NCBI RefSeq assembly: GCF_004366355.1
Contig: NZ_SODV01000001.1
Coordinates: 434,001 to 498,000 of the forward strand
Source: Dinghuibacter silviterrae
GTDB taxonomy: Bacteria; Bacteroidota; Bacteroidia; Chitinophagales; Chitinophagaceae
Direction: 5' to 3'
Length of the DNA: 64,000 bases
Within the stretch, counting starts at the first letter, position 1, and each line of letters begins with the position of its first letter. The notes under the pieces were generated by a model, which saw only the letters and a program-made list of their open reading frames with translations, did not search any database and was not told the DNA's origin. Below, one piece after another: positions 1-7,730 of this stretch. The position numbers and the translations under genes were made by a program.

Positions 1-1187
1 CAACGACCGCCACACCTTTGGTCAATCCGCCCTGGCACCAGGCACTACAGGGACAACCCATTTCCAGCTCCAATTTCATAGCGTACATGGACTCGTTGAA
101 GAGTTACGTCGCCCCCAACGTCATGCCTTTTTTCACCGATAATCCAAACTGGACATCGGCCAGGTATGGCTGGTTCAACGAACCATGGCTGGGTTCGCAA
201 AGGGAAGCCATCCTGGGAACCTACCTGGGGAACGGGAACCCGGCGAACATGTTCAAGTCACTAAAAGTCGACGAGTCCGGTTACGTACTGGTCCTCTACG
301 ATTCCCTGGCGGCCTATACAGTCGGGCAGATCTGGGGGAAGACCGGGCAAAAAGTAAACTTACTGAACAACGCTACCCAATTCCCGGAAGGCAGCGTCAT
401 CGTCAAACTCGCCTTTTCAAACATCAATTATCCCGAATGGCCGGTGATGGAAGGCGCGCAAACCTTAAATGTATACGACACCATCCCCACCGTGGGGAAT
501 CCGGCCCCCGGCTACCAGATGCGGAAAGTGAGCTTTTTTCAAATGGACGTCATCGTCAAAGACAGTTCGACGGCTCCAAAGACCGGGTGGGTGTATTCTA
601 CTTTTGTATACGACAAAGACACGACCGGCTCATTTTGGGACAAAATGGTACCGCTGGGTGCCATGTGGGGGAATGATCCGGGTGTAAACAGTCCAACCCA
701 ACCCCCTTATCCGCCCCTTTATGAGACCGTCATCTATACCGGGGCGCCGGAGTACAGCAAGGAAACCCTGGGCTGGGGTGGCCGTCTCAGCGGTCCGAAC
801 GACGGGGCCGTTGCCCAGGAGGCTGTGGACATCACAACGGGGCAGGTGTACCAAAACCTGGCGTTGTCGTCCTGTATGAGCTGTCACAGTCCCGCACAGG
901 ATACATTTACATCCTTCCTGTTGCCGGGCCCTTTCCCCACGTCGGATACACTGTTTGTCTATACGCCCGGCAGTCCCAACTGGAACCTGTGGTTCAGGGA
1001 CAACTGGGGAAACGTTCCCTTTAACGAAGGACAGGTGGCCATGGACTATGACATGGTGATGGCCTTCAAGTCGGTACCCGCCTGGGAAGCCGCCCAGTCT
1101 TCCGGGCAAAACAGTTTGCTAAAGGCCAACCTGGAAGCGGTCAACCGGTTTAGAAGACATAAAACACAAAGCAGGTTCTGGCATTAA
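1..1187 (+). CDS. C-type cytochrome-like protein, 5' end outside the window
   Basis: The reading frame is open from the window edge, so the N-terminus and any signal peptide lie upstream; about 394 codons are visible. A single haem c site, Cys-Met-Ser-Cys-His, is encoded at 873-887, roughly 290 residues into the visible part. The rest is rich in Trp, Gly, Pro and Asn, including a segment that ends in Trp-Gly-Asn-Asp-Pro, typical of large extracytoplasmic haem proteins. A CxxCH motif implies covalent haem and export to the periplasm or surface. The substrate and partners are unknown. The next gene on the same strand is a T9SS cargo protein. It is called by its motif only, since I do not recognise the family. 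Confidence 0.6.
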   Translation, partial: TTATPLVNPPWHQALQGQPISSSNFIAYMDSLKSYVAPNVMPFFTDNPNWTSARYGWFNEPWLGSQREAILGTYLGNGNPANMFKSLKVDESGYVLVLYDSLAAYTVGQIWGKTGQKVNLLNNATQFPEGSVIVKLAFSNINYPEWPVMEGAQTLNVYDTIPTVGNPAPGYQMRKVSFFQMDVIVKDSSTAPKTGWVYSTFVYDKDTTGSFWDKMVPLGAMWGNDPGVNSPTQPPYPPLYETVIYTGAPEYSKETLGWGGRLSGPNDGAVAQEAVDITTGQVYQNLALSSCMSCHSPAQDTFTSFLLPGPFPTSDTLFVYTPGSPNWNLWFRDNWGNVPFNEGQVAMDYDMVMAFKSVPAWEAAQSSGQNSLLKANLEAVNRFRRHKTQSRFWH

Positions 1188-1215
1188 TGCAAGCAACATT
1201 TGTTAACAAATTCCA

Positions 1216-1232
1216 GCGGCTCCCGTAGCCGC
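1216..1232 (+). terminator. Small hairpin after the cytochrome-like gene
   Basis: GCGGCT and AGCCGC (6-bp arms, 5-nt loop) lie 28 bases after the stop codon of the cytochrome-like gene. Only a weak T-rich stretch follows, so this is at best a weak terminator. The remaining spacer up to 1323 holds a TTTGG/CCAAA mini-hairpin (1304-1320) just before the next start codon. Confidence 0.3.
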
Positions 1233-1323
1233 CCTTTACCCCTATCCGTAGCATTCCTACTATTTGGCCTCCGCGGCTTCCTAAAGCGCCTCAAGCGCTG
1301 TACTTTGGGTCAAATCCAAACCC

Positions 1324-2874
1324 ATGAAGGCTTATCCTTTGGTGCTATCCCTGTTGCTGCCCTATACGCTCCGTGCCCAAAGTCCCGTAACCGCGATCTT
1401 TACACACGCGATCAATGCGGGGACGGCCACCAGTTATACAGGCAGGGGCGCTTCGGGCAATTCGCCCAGTGGCTTTACGGGCGACTTCTATACGTATCAC
1501 TTCGGCACCAACGTTGCTACCACTAATAACAACGACGTCCTGGACTCCTTTACCGTAGCCGGGAGTCACTATAAATATTTGACGGCTCCCTTGTCGGTCG
1601 TATTCCGGAGGGTAAACAATGCCAATGTTACTGGTCTAAGGAAATCCCTGTGGTTTTACGCTAACGGCGCCGCCGCGATCAATAACGGCGGCACCTTCGC
1701 CCTGTACCCGGACTATGATGACAGTTTGGAGCGCGTTTTCACGGAAAGGTTTTTTGACGTCGGCATCGACAATGTCTTTCAAAACGCCAACACGACCAAC
1801 AACAACAATATCGAACGGATGGACGTGATCTTCCCCGGGGGCGTTAGCGCCACCGATGTCACTAAGGCCGGATTTGTTGTTTTTGACCGGGGCTCCGATC
1901 CAACCCACGATCCGTTCTGGATAGCGGCCATCAAGACCCTTGACGGGAGCGGGAATCCCTCCGCGTACTACAATGCCGTCAAGGGCGAATCCTTCGAATA
2001 CGGAGTCGATGTCGGGAGCAGCATCAACTATGTCATCCTAAGAAGGAACTATGTCCCCACGGCCGACGGCCATTTGTTGATGATGGACAATACGACTGCC
2101 CAAAACCGGGATGGCGTCTTCTTCACGTTTTCAAACCTGGGCGTACCGGCAAACACGCTGATCTATGGATATTCGTTGATGGATACGACCGTAGTCGCAT
2201 CCCCCGCCACCAATATTGTTGATTACACCAACGGCACTAACTTCCCTACCACCACGGACCTCCCCTTGGGAGGCCTCGACCCGGTAGCCGTCACGGGTTT
2301 ATGGGTCACCAGTCCGACCTATATCATCCTCCCCGAACGGATTGAAACCTTTGACGCCCGCGCATCGAACAGCGACGTGACCCTGAACTGGAACCTGGGC
2401 ATCACGGATGACGTTGGGGAACTGGTGGTGGAACGAAGCGCCGACGGCAAGGCTTATGTTGCCCTGTCCAGTATTTCGTCACCCGACGCCGGGCCCCAGG
2501 TTTGGGTCGACAAGCACCCACTCACGGGCTCCAATTATTATCGCTTGCTACTGCTCGACAAAAACGGAGGCTCGATGGCCTACAGTTCCGTCAGCACCGT
2601 AGACCTCCCGGTAACACCCGGCATAAAAATCTATCCCAACCCCGTGGAGAACAGACAATTCACGCTTTCGTCCTCCGGCCTTGCCGACGGCGCTTATTTT
2701 TTGCGGCTGTTCGACGGCAACGGCCGTCCGGTCTTTACCCAAACCCTAAACGAGGCGCCGGGCACCGGAAAGACCATCAACCTGCCCAGGATCCTGGCCG
2801 CGGGTATGTACTACCTCCAGGTTCTGGACAGCAAAAACAACAAAATCCTGGTAAAGCCCCTTCTAATCGATTAA
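1324..2874 (+). CDS. Secreted protein with T9SS type A sorting domain
   Basis: The 516-residue protein starts with a signal peptide (hydrophobic residues 5-17, cleavage expected after the Ala-Gln near residue 19). The body is Asn/Thr/Gly-rich and probably beta-structured; I do not recognise a catalytic domain. Around residues 345-425 there is a fibronectin-like segment. The last ~80 residues carry the T9SS type A hallmark: Ile-Tyr-Pro-Asn-Pro, then a Gly-x-Tyr-x-Leu-x-x-x-Asp-x-x-Gly pattern and a final Gly-Met-Tyr-Tyr-Leu strand. T9SS type A domains send the cargo through the outer membrane to the surface or medium. The start is the ATG with the signal peptide. Function beyond secretion is unknown. 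Confidence 0.85.
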   Translation: MKAYPLVLSLLLPYTLRAQSPVTAIFTHAINAGTATSYTGRGASGNSPSGFTGDFYTYHFGTNVATTNNNDVLDSFTVAGSHYKYLTAPLSVVFRRVNNANVTGLRKSLWFYANGAAAINNGGTFALYPDYDDSLERVFTERFFDVGIDNVFQNANTTNNNNIERMDVIFPGGVSATDVTKAGFVVFDRGSDPTHDPFWIAAIKTLDGSGNPSAYYNAVKGESFEYGVDVGSSINYVILRRNYVPTADGHLLMMDNTTAQNRDGVFFTFSNLGVPANTLIYGYSLMDTTVVASPATNIVDYTNGTNFPTTTDLPLGGLDPVAVTGLWVTSPTYIILPERIETFDARASNSDVTLNWNLGITDDVGELVVERSADGKAYVALSSISSPDAGPQVWVDKHPLTGSNYYRLLLLDKNGGSMAYSSVSTVDLPVTPGIKIYPNPVENRQFTLSSSGLADGAYFLRLFDGNGRPVFTQTLNEAPGTGKTINLPRILAAGMYYLQVLDSKNNKILVKPLLID

Positions 2875-2882
2875 CGACCAAA

Positions 2883-2901
2883 AGGGCGCCACAGGCGCCC
2901 T
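2883..2901 (+). terminator. GC-rich hairpin after the T9SS gene
   Basis: AGGGCGCC and GGCGCCCT form an 8-bp stem with a 3-nt loop, 8 bases after the T9SS gene stop. It lacks a U-run, so termination strength is uncertain; it may also protect the 3' end of the mRNA. Confidence 0.4.
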
Positions 2902-2972
2902 GCCCGAAGGGCCATCATTGGCGGTGTTGCGGCAGCGAACGCATAGTCGTGGGAACGTCATATATTCGTATT

Positions 2973-4373
2973 ATGACTCCCTGCACACCTGCCTTGCTAA
3001 AAACCTTTGACGCGCTCAAGGAAGTTCCGGAAGACCAACTCCAGTGGCTCATCGATCAAAGCTACTGCCGTATGGTCCCTGACGGAGAGCTCCTGGCCGA
3101 GCCCGGGAAAGCCATCGCAGGGACCCACTTCGTCATCACCGGCATGCTCCGCGTATATATGCCCATCGGGGGCGTCAAACGGGAGATCGGATCATTTGCC
3201 CCAGGTGATATCTCCGGCTATTTGCCCTTCTCCAGGGCAAAAATGGCGAGCGGTTATGCCGTCACCGTCGGGGAGAGCCAGCTCATGACCTTCCCCGTTG
3301 ACAAGATCCAGGAAATGATCCGGACCCAGTTCGAGCTCACCCAGGCATTGGTGCATGTCATGACCAACCGGGTCCGAAGCTTCACCGCGCTCCAACAGCA
3401 GAACGAGAAAATGCTGGCGCTGGGCAAGCTGTCCGCGGGTCTTGCCCATGAACTCAACAACCCCGCTTCCGCCATCGTGAGGGATTCCGACTCCCTCCTC
3501 AAACACCTCAAGCTCCAACCCGAAGACTTTAAACGGGTTATCTCGATCCAGATGAGCGGACAGCAGGTCGATGCCGTTTGCGACGACCTGTTTCGCATCC
3601 TGGACCGGCCCGAACAACCCGAGCTTGGTTTGCGGGAGCGGACTAAAAAAGAAGGCGAGATGGAGGACATGCTCGACGAACTAGGCATCAGCGGTCCGGG
3701 TGAGCTCGTGGAAAACCTGGTCGGTTTTGCCTTTGAACCAGAAGACGTCCGCGACCTGAGCAACCACATACCCAAAACCTTTTTATCCGCTGTCTTCGGC
3801 TGGATCAACAACCTGTTGGTAACCGAGCGGATGGTCGAAGACATCAGCGAGTCCTCAAAACGCATCGCCGACCTTGTTGCCTCCGTAAAGACCTATACCC
3901 ACATGGACCAGGCGCAGGACAAGCAATACGCCGACATCCATATCGGTATCTGGAATACGGTCAAGATGCTGGGGTATAAATTCAAAAAGGGCAACATCAC
4001 CCTGGTCAAGGAGTTCGACAAAACCCTCCCGCCCGTCAAGGCGATGATCGGCGAGCTCAACCAGGTGTGGACAAACCTGATCGACAATGCCCTCGACGCC
4101 ATGGAACCCAACGGCAAAGGCACTCTCACGATCCGTACCGAAAGAGACCGGGAATTTGTACAGGTCAGTATCATCGACGACGGCCCCGGCATACCGGAAG
4201 AAATCCGGTCAAGGATATTCGACCCCTTCTTTACCACCAAGGAGCTGGGTAAAGGCACGGGCATGGGTCTGGAGACGGTACAACGCATCGTCAACCAGCA
4301 CAGGGGTTCCATAAAAGTACAATTGGCACAGGGGCACACCGCCTTTATCGTGTGTTTCCCCATTAACGGATGA
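2973..4373 (+). CDS. Sensor histidine kinase with N-terminal cNMP-fold domain
   Basis: The 466-residue soluble protein has a cyclic-nucleotide-binding-like beta-barrel at about residues 20-125, a helical linker, a dimerisation/phosphoacceptor segment with His-Glu-Leu-Asn-Asn-Pro (His159, NtrB-like H box), and a C-terminal HATPase domain with an N box (Asn-Leu-Ile-Asp-Asn-Ala), a G1 box (Asp-Asp-Gly-Pro-Gly-Ile) and a G2 box (Gly-Thr-Gly-Met-Gly-Leu). The cNMP domain lacks the usual Gly-Glu...Arg-x-Ala phosphate cassette, so cAMP binding is doubtful. No membrane segments are seen. It ends 6 bases before the receiver-flavoprotein gene, its likely phosphotransfer partner. The ATG at 2973 is chosen because the cNMP domain begins just after it; the longer frame upstream runs through the hairpin and the T9SS gene. 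Confidence 0.9.
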   Translation: MTPCTPALLKTFDALKEVPEDQLQWLIDQSYCRMVPDGELLAEPGKAIAGTHFVITGMLRVYMPIGGVKREIGSFAPGDISGYLPFSRAKMASGYAVTVGESQLMTFPVDKIQEMIRTQFELTQALVHVMTNRVRSFTALQQQNEKMLALGKLSAGLAHELNNPASAIVRDSDSLLKHLKLQPEDFKRVISIQMSGQQVDAVCDDLFRILDRPEQPELGLRERTKKEGEMEDMLDELGISGPGELVENLVGFAFEPEDVRDLSNHIPKTFLSAVFGWINNLLVTERMVEDISESSKRIADLVASVKTYTHMDQAQDKQYADIHIGIWNTVKMLGYKFKKGNITLVKEFDKTLPPVKAMIGELNQVWTNLIDNALDAMEPNGKGTLTIRTERDREFVQVSIIDDGPGIPEEIRSRIFDPFFTTKELGKGTGMGLETVQRIVNQHRGSIKVQLAQGHTAFIVCFPING

Positions 4374-4379
4374 TCCTTT

Positions 4380-6041
4380 ATGAACAAACCTATTCTTTTT
4401 TCCATCGACGACGATCCTCAGGTCCTCCGGGCTATTGGCCGGGACCTGAAAACACAATACGCAGACGACTACAAGATCATCAGCACCACCTCGGCCAAAG
4501 AAGCGCTCGAAGTACTGGTCGATCTCAAGAACACCGGAGACGTCGTCGCCATGTTCCTGGTCGACCAGCGGATGCCCGAAATGGAAGGCGTGGACTTCCT
4601 GCAAAGCGCGATCCGGATTTATCCCGACGCCAAAAGGGTGCTGTTGACCGCCTATTCCGACACAGTAGCGGCGATCAAGGCGATCAACAACGTCCAACTG
4701 GACTACTACCTGACAAAACCCTGGAATCCTCCGGAAGAAAAATTATACCCGGTGATCAACGATCTCCTGGACGACTGGAAAGGACACTACAAACCCGACT
4801 TCCGGGGGATCAAGCTCATCGGCTACCAGTTCTCCCCCAAGTCTCACGAGATCAAGGACTACCTGGCAGGCAACCTTATCCCTTATGCCTGGTATGATAT
4901 TGAAACCAATCCCGAAGGCAAACGCCTGCTGGAGATCAACCAACTCAGCACGGGCGACCTCCCCCTGATCATTTACGAAGACGGCCACTGCGCGGGCAAA
5001 CCGACGATCCGCCAGATCGCCGAAAAGATCGGCCTCAGCCTCCAGATCAAAAACGAAGTCTACGACGTGGTGATCATCGGTGCCGGCCCCGCCGGTCTTG
5101 CCGCAGCCGTCTACGGCTCTTCCGAAGGCCTCAAAACCCTCCTCGTCGAACGGCGCGCTCCGGGGGGCCAGGCCGGGACGAGCTCCCGGATCGAAAATTA
5201 CCTCGGCTTCCCGTCCGGTCTGAGCGGGGCGGACCTGACCCGCCGCGCCATCAGCCAGGCCAAGCGGCTCGGGGCGGAATTCCTTTCCCCCACAGAGGTA
5301 AAAGACATCCGGCAAAAAGACGGCTACAAGACCATCGTTCTCGACGACGGTCCGGAAATCATCAGCCGGTCCGTAGTCATCACTACCGGTGTCGACTATC
5401 GAAAACTTGAGGTAGAGGGCGTGGACCGGTTTACCGGCGCCGGCGTTTATTACGGGGCTGCCATGACCGAAGCCTCAGCCTGCAAGGGCAAGGAAGTATT
5501 CGTCACCGGGGGCGGCAATTCCGCGGGGCAGGCAGCCATGTACCTCTCCAAGTTCGCTTCCAGGGTACACATTGTCATCCGCCGGGAAAACCTCATCCCC
5601 ACCATGTCCGCCTACCTGATCAACCAAATCGAATCGACACCCAATATCGAACTCATCCCGTGTACGGAGATACAGGAAGCCCTCGGCGGGGAAAACCTCG
5701 AACAGTTGGTGCTCCGAAACATCAGGAACGGCGAACAAAAGACCTTCGACGCAGGCGCCCTCTACATCTTTATCGGCGCCAAACCCTTCACCGACTGGAT
5801 ACAGCTCGACATCATCAAAAACGACAAGGAGTTTATCGAAACCGGCCGCAACCTGACCGCCTACGACACGTTCAAATCGATCTGGAAAAAGGATCGGGAT
5901 CCATACTTATTGGAGACCAGTTGCCCCGGCATTTTTGCTGCCGGCGACGTCCGCGCCGGCGCGATGAACCGCGTCGCCTCCGCCGTGGGGGAGGGGTCGA
6001 TGGCCATCAGCTTTGTGCACAAATACCTCGCGGAGATATAG
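4380..6041 (+). CDS. Response regulator fused to glutaredoxin-like and thioredoxin-reductase-like domains
   Basis: The 553-residue protein has three parts. Residues 1-135 are a CheY-like receiver: acidic Asp-Asp-Asp near residue 10, phosphoacceptor Asp62 followed by a Gln-Arg-Met-Pro loop, Thr in Leu-Thr-Ala, and Lys-Pro-Trp. Residues ~140-220 resemble a thioredoxin/glutaredoxin fold without an active-site CxxC. Residues ~225-553 form a thioredoxin-reductase-like flavoprotein with an FAD Gly-Ala-Gly-Pro-Ala-Gly motif, an NAD(P)H Gly-Gly-Gly-Asn-Ser-Ala motif and a C-terminal Ala-Ala-Gly-Asp FAD loop. Where the reductase CxxC should lie, after Gly-Val-Tyr-Tyr, no cysteine pair is present. It is paired with the upstream kinase. 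The receiver may gate the flavoprotein's NAD(P)H chemistry; the substrate is unknown. Database annotators call such fusions response regulator/thioredoxin-disulfide reductase. Confidence 0.88.
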   Translation: MNKPILFSIDDDPQVLRAIGRDLKTQYADDYKIISTTSAKEALEVLVDLKNTGDVVAMFLVDQRMPEMEGVDFLQSAIRIYPDAKRVLLTAYSDTVAAIKAINNVQLDYYLTKPWNPPEEKLYPVINDLLDDWKGHYKPDFRGIKLIGYQFSPKSHEIKDYLAGNLIPYAWYDIETNPEGKRLLEINQLSTGDLPLIIYEDGHCAGKPTIRQIAEKIGLSLQIKNEVYDVVIIGAGPAGLAAAVYGSSEGLKTLLVERRAPGGQAGTSSRIENYLGFPSGLSGADLTRRAISQAKRLGAEFLSPTEVKDIRQKDGYKTIVLDDGPEIISRSVVITTGVDYRKLEVEGVDRFTGAGVYYGAAMTEASACKGKEVFVTGGGNSAGQAAMYLSKFASRVHIVIRRENLIPTMSAYLINQIESTPNIELIPCTEIQEALGGENLEQLVLRNIRNGEQKTFDAGALYIFIGAKPFTDWIQLDIIKNDKEFIETGRNLTAYDTFKSIWKKDRDPYLLETSCPGIFAAGDVRAGAMNRVASAVGEGSMAISFVHKYLAEI

Positions 6042-6088
6042 GGTCGCGCCGGCGGGCCCCGCCGACCCGCCGCCAGGCGGCCCTATAT
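6036..6088. terminator. Bidirectional terminator covering two stop codons
   Basis: An imperfect long inverted repeat (left arm 6036-6056, right arm 6066-6088) begins and ends with ATATAGGG/CCCTATAT and contains the stop codons of both convergent genes. Arms are GC-rich with one small bulge. It probably ends transcription from both sides. Confidence 0.6.
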
Positions 6089-6835
6089 CTTCCCGCCTGC
6101 AGCGCGGATATTCTCGCCCGTGATCCAGGCCGCCTCATCCGACGCCAGGAAAACGACCACCGAAGCAATGTCCTCCGGCTGTCCCAGACGGCCCAACGGA
6201 GTGACGGCCACCGTGGCCGTAGCCCTTTCACTCCCAATGATCCCCAGGGTATGCGCGCCCTCCGTCTCCGTCATACCCGGCGACACGGCGTTCACGCGAA
6301 TTTTACGGGGTCCCAGTTCCAACGCCAGGGCCGCGGTAAGGCTATCCAATGCCCCCTTCGTGGAGGAATACACCGACGCGTAAGCTACCGGAACCTTTCC
6401 CACGATAGAGCTGATGTTGATAATGCTCCCGCCGTCCCCCGAAAAGTGCTTTAGTGCCTCACGGGTGGTCAGGATCGGCCCCCAGACATTGGTACCAAAC
6501 TGGCGGTGAAATTCCTCCTCCGTCACCGACTCCACCGGATCGAAACGGTATACCCCCGCATTGTTCACGACCACGCTGACCGGTCCAAACGCCTTCGCCG
6601 TTTCACGGAAAAGCCGCTCTACGTCGCCCGCGTGACCCACATCCCCCTGCACCGCAATGGCCTTTCCGCCTTCCCCGGTGATCTCCGATACGATGCGGTC
6701 CGCGCCCTCCTTGCTGCTCGAATAGTTCACCACCACCGCCGCACCCGCCCGGGCAAGGCCCTTGGCAATACCGGCACCGATTCCTTTAGAAGCCCCCGTC
6801 ACTACGGCGACTTTTCCTGCAAGTGACTGTTTCAT
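6083..6835 (-). CDS. SDR-family oxidoreductase
   Basis: This 250-residue protein has a classical short-chain dehydrogenase layout: Thr-Gly-Ala-Ser-Lys-Gly-Ile-Gly at residues 13-20 binds the NAD(P) cofactor, Asn-Asn-Ala-Gly follows near residue 90, and a catalytic Ser plus Tyr-x-x-x-Lys lie near residues 142-160. Length is normal for a 3-oxoacyl-ACP reductase/glucose dehydrogenase-like SDR, but the substrate cannot be told. It sits 70 bases downstream of an ArsR gene on the same strand, with its own TAnnTTTG promoter and a perfect palindrome in the spacer. This suggests it is the target of that repressor. It is not part of the acpP-fabF cluster, so a role in fatty acid synthesis is unlikely. 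Confidence 0.92.
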   Translation of the reverse strand: MKQSLAGKVAVVTGASKGIGAGIAKGLARAGAAVVVNYSSSKEGADRIVSEITGEGGKAIAVQGDVGHAGDVERLFRETAKAFGPVSVVVNNAGVYRFDPVESVTEEEFHRQFGTNVWGPILTTREALKHFSGDGGSIINISSIVGKVPVAYASVYSSTKGALDSLTAALALELGPRKIRVNAVSPGMTETEGAHTLGIIGSERATATVAVTPLGRLGQPEDIASVVVFLASDEAAWITGENIRAAGGKI

Positions 6836-6848
6836 GGTTATTTTTTTC

Positions 6849-6856
6849 CAAAGGTA
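6849..6856 (-). promoter_or_regulatory. -7 promoter element of the SDR gene
   Basis: Read on the minus strand this is TACCTTTG, a match to the Bacteroidota -7 consensus TAnnTTTG, 13 bases upstream of the SDR start codon. Confidence 0.7.
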
Positions 6857-6872
6857 AGCAACAATTCAATAC

Positions 6873-6888
6873 ATCGAAATATTTCGAT
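6873..6888. promoter_or_regulatory. Likely ArsR operator (16-bp perfect palindrome)
   Basis: ATCGAAATATTTCGAT is a perfect 16-bp palindrome placed 16 bases upstream of the SDR -7 element, so it would overlap the -33 region. Size and AT-rich centre suit an ArsR/SmtB dimer. The adjacent arsR-type gene makes it the natural ligand. Confidence 0.7.
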
Positions 6889-6905
6889 TTATAGAAGATA
6901 TTTTT

Positions 6906-7178
6906 TTATCCCCCGAAGCACTTCAAAAATTTCATGTATTCGTTAAGAACCTTTTTGTCGATGGCATACTTCACGTGCCGTCCCTCCTTCTCCGCAATCA
7001 CGATCCCCGAATCCACCAGTTGTTTGGCATGATGCGACACAGAAGACTGCGCCAGGTTCATGAGGTCGCATACATCCGTGCAAGACATCACACCCCGTTT
7101 GCTTACCTCCTGGAGCATCTTCAACCGATGGGGATCGCCCAGGGCTTTTGAGATTTTTTCGACGTCTTTTAGGGTCAT
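6906..7178 (-). CDS. ArsR-family winged-helix repressor
   Basis: The 90-residue protein is a typical ArsR/SmtB repressor: helix 1 with Ala-Leu-Gly-Asp-Pro-His-Arg, a recognition helix with Ser-Ser-Val-Ser-His-His near residues 45-50, and a beta wing with Glu-Gly-Arg-His-Val-Lys-Tyr. Cys33 and Cys37 (Cys-x3-Cys) sit near the metal site of ArsR proteins, and Cys87 lies at the C-terminus, so thiol, metalloid or redox sensing is possible. Many Cys-poor relatives respond to other cues, so the signal is unknown. It probably controls the SDR gene downstream through the palindrome at 6873-6888. The -7 element ends only 7 bases before the ATG. Confidence 0.9.
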   Translation of the reverse strand: MTLKDVEKISKALGDPHRLKMLQEVSKRGVMSCTDVCDLMNLAQSSVSHHAKQLVDSGIVIAEKEGRHVKYAIDKKVLNEYMKFLKCFGG

Positions 7179-7185
7179 TATCTGG

Positions 7186-7193
7186 CAAAAATA
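7186..7193 (-). promoter_or_regulatory. -7 promoter element of the ArsR gene
   Basis: Minus-strand TATTTTTG ends 7 bases before the ATG at 7178, implying an almost leaderless mRNA. Confidence 0.6.
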
Positions 7194-7212
7194 ATTGGAT
7201 TTTTCTTGTCAC

Positions 7213-7578
7213 CTAGTGATGCCCCATTAGTTCATTTAAAACTGTCTGAATCAGCCTGGTGATGGGACCTATCCAGACACGTATCGTGTCTACCCTTTTG
7301 TTTGGAGAGACATCCCTGCCCAAAAAACGAGGATGCAACCTCTGGTATTCCGTCATTCCTTGATCCGTCAATTGTGCCCAATCCTCGTGAAGGCGTATCA
7401 GTCCTTGGTTCCGCAGCCCCCTTAGCAAGCTTTCCGGATCTTTCCCTTTTATCCCATCCTTCCTCAGCTCAGACAAAATGTATTGGATAGGGACCTGGGC
7501 ATACGTTTCTTTCGTGCCCTCCGAATACAATAACCCGAGGATATGATACCGGTCACTTTTAGATATCTGGCTACTCAT
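7213..7578 (-). CDS. Small winged-helix-like protein of unknown function
   Basis: This 121-residue protein has an N-terminal segment that reads like a winged helix: a helix around Tyr-His-Ile-Leu-Gly-Leu-Leu, then Leu-Leu-Arg-Gly-Leu-Arg-Asn-Gln-Gly-Leu-Ile, then a wing-like Ala-Gln-Leu-Thr-Asp-Gln-Gly. The last ~40 residues have a basic stretch and an amphipathic helix. A DNA-binding role is inferred, not shown. The ATG at 7578 is preferred to an in-frame TTG at 7596 because a promoter element overlaps the TTG. The gene lies just upstream of arsR on the same strand. Confidence 0.65.
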   Translation of the reverse strand: MSSQISKSDRYHILGLLYSEGTKETYAQVPIQYILSELRKDGIKGKDPESLLRGLRNQGLIRLHEDWAQLTDQGMTEYQRLHPRFLGRDVSPNKRVDTIRVWIGPITRLIQTVLNELMGHH

Positions 7579-7593
7579 AACTAATTTAAGAAC

Positions 7594-7601
7594 CAAATTT
7601 A
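7594..7601 (-). promoter_or_regulatory. -7 promoter element of the small winged-helix-like gene
   Basis: Minus-strand TAAATTTG, 15 bases upstream of the ATG at 7578. It also argues against the upstream TTG start at 7596. Confidence 0.6.
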
Positions 7602-7639
7602 CATCAAAAGGGATATTTTATACTTACATTTTGACACTA

Positions 7640-7667
7640 TTTGATTTCATTTTTCTACATAATTTTG
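7640..7667 (+). promoter_or_regulatory. Promoter of the small HTH-like gene (-33 and -7)
   Basis: TTTG at 7640-7643 and TAATTTTG at 7660-7667 fit the Bacteroidota -33/-7 pair with a 16-base spacer. A 63-base interval to the ATG follows. Confidence 0.6.
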
Positions 7668-7730
7668 CATATTAATACCCATACGCCGATGCAATAAGCG
7701 ACATTCTTCAGCCCTAATGTTGATTCTCAG

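Noticed and set aside
2502-2972. N-terminal extension of the cNMP-fold kinase
   Set aside because: The extra frame overlaps the T9SS gene and a hairpin and encodes an Arg/Pro-rich sequence with no domain.
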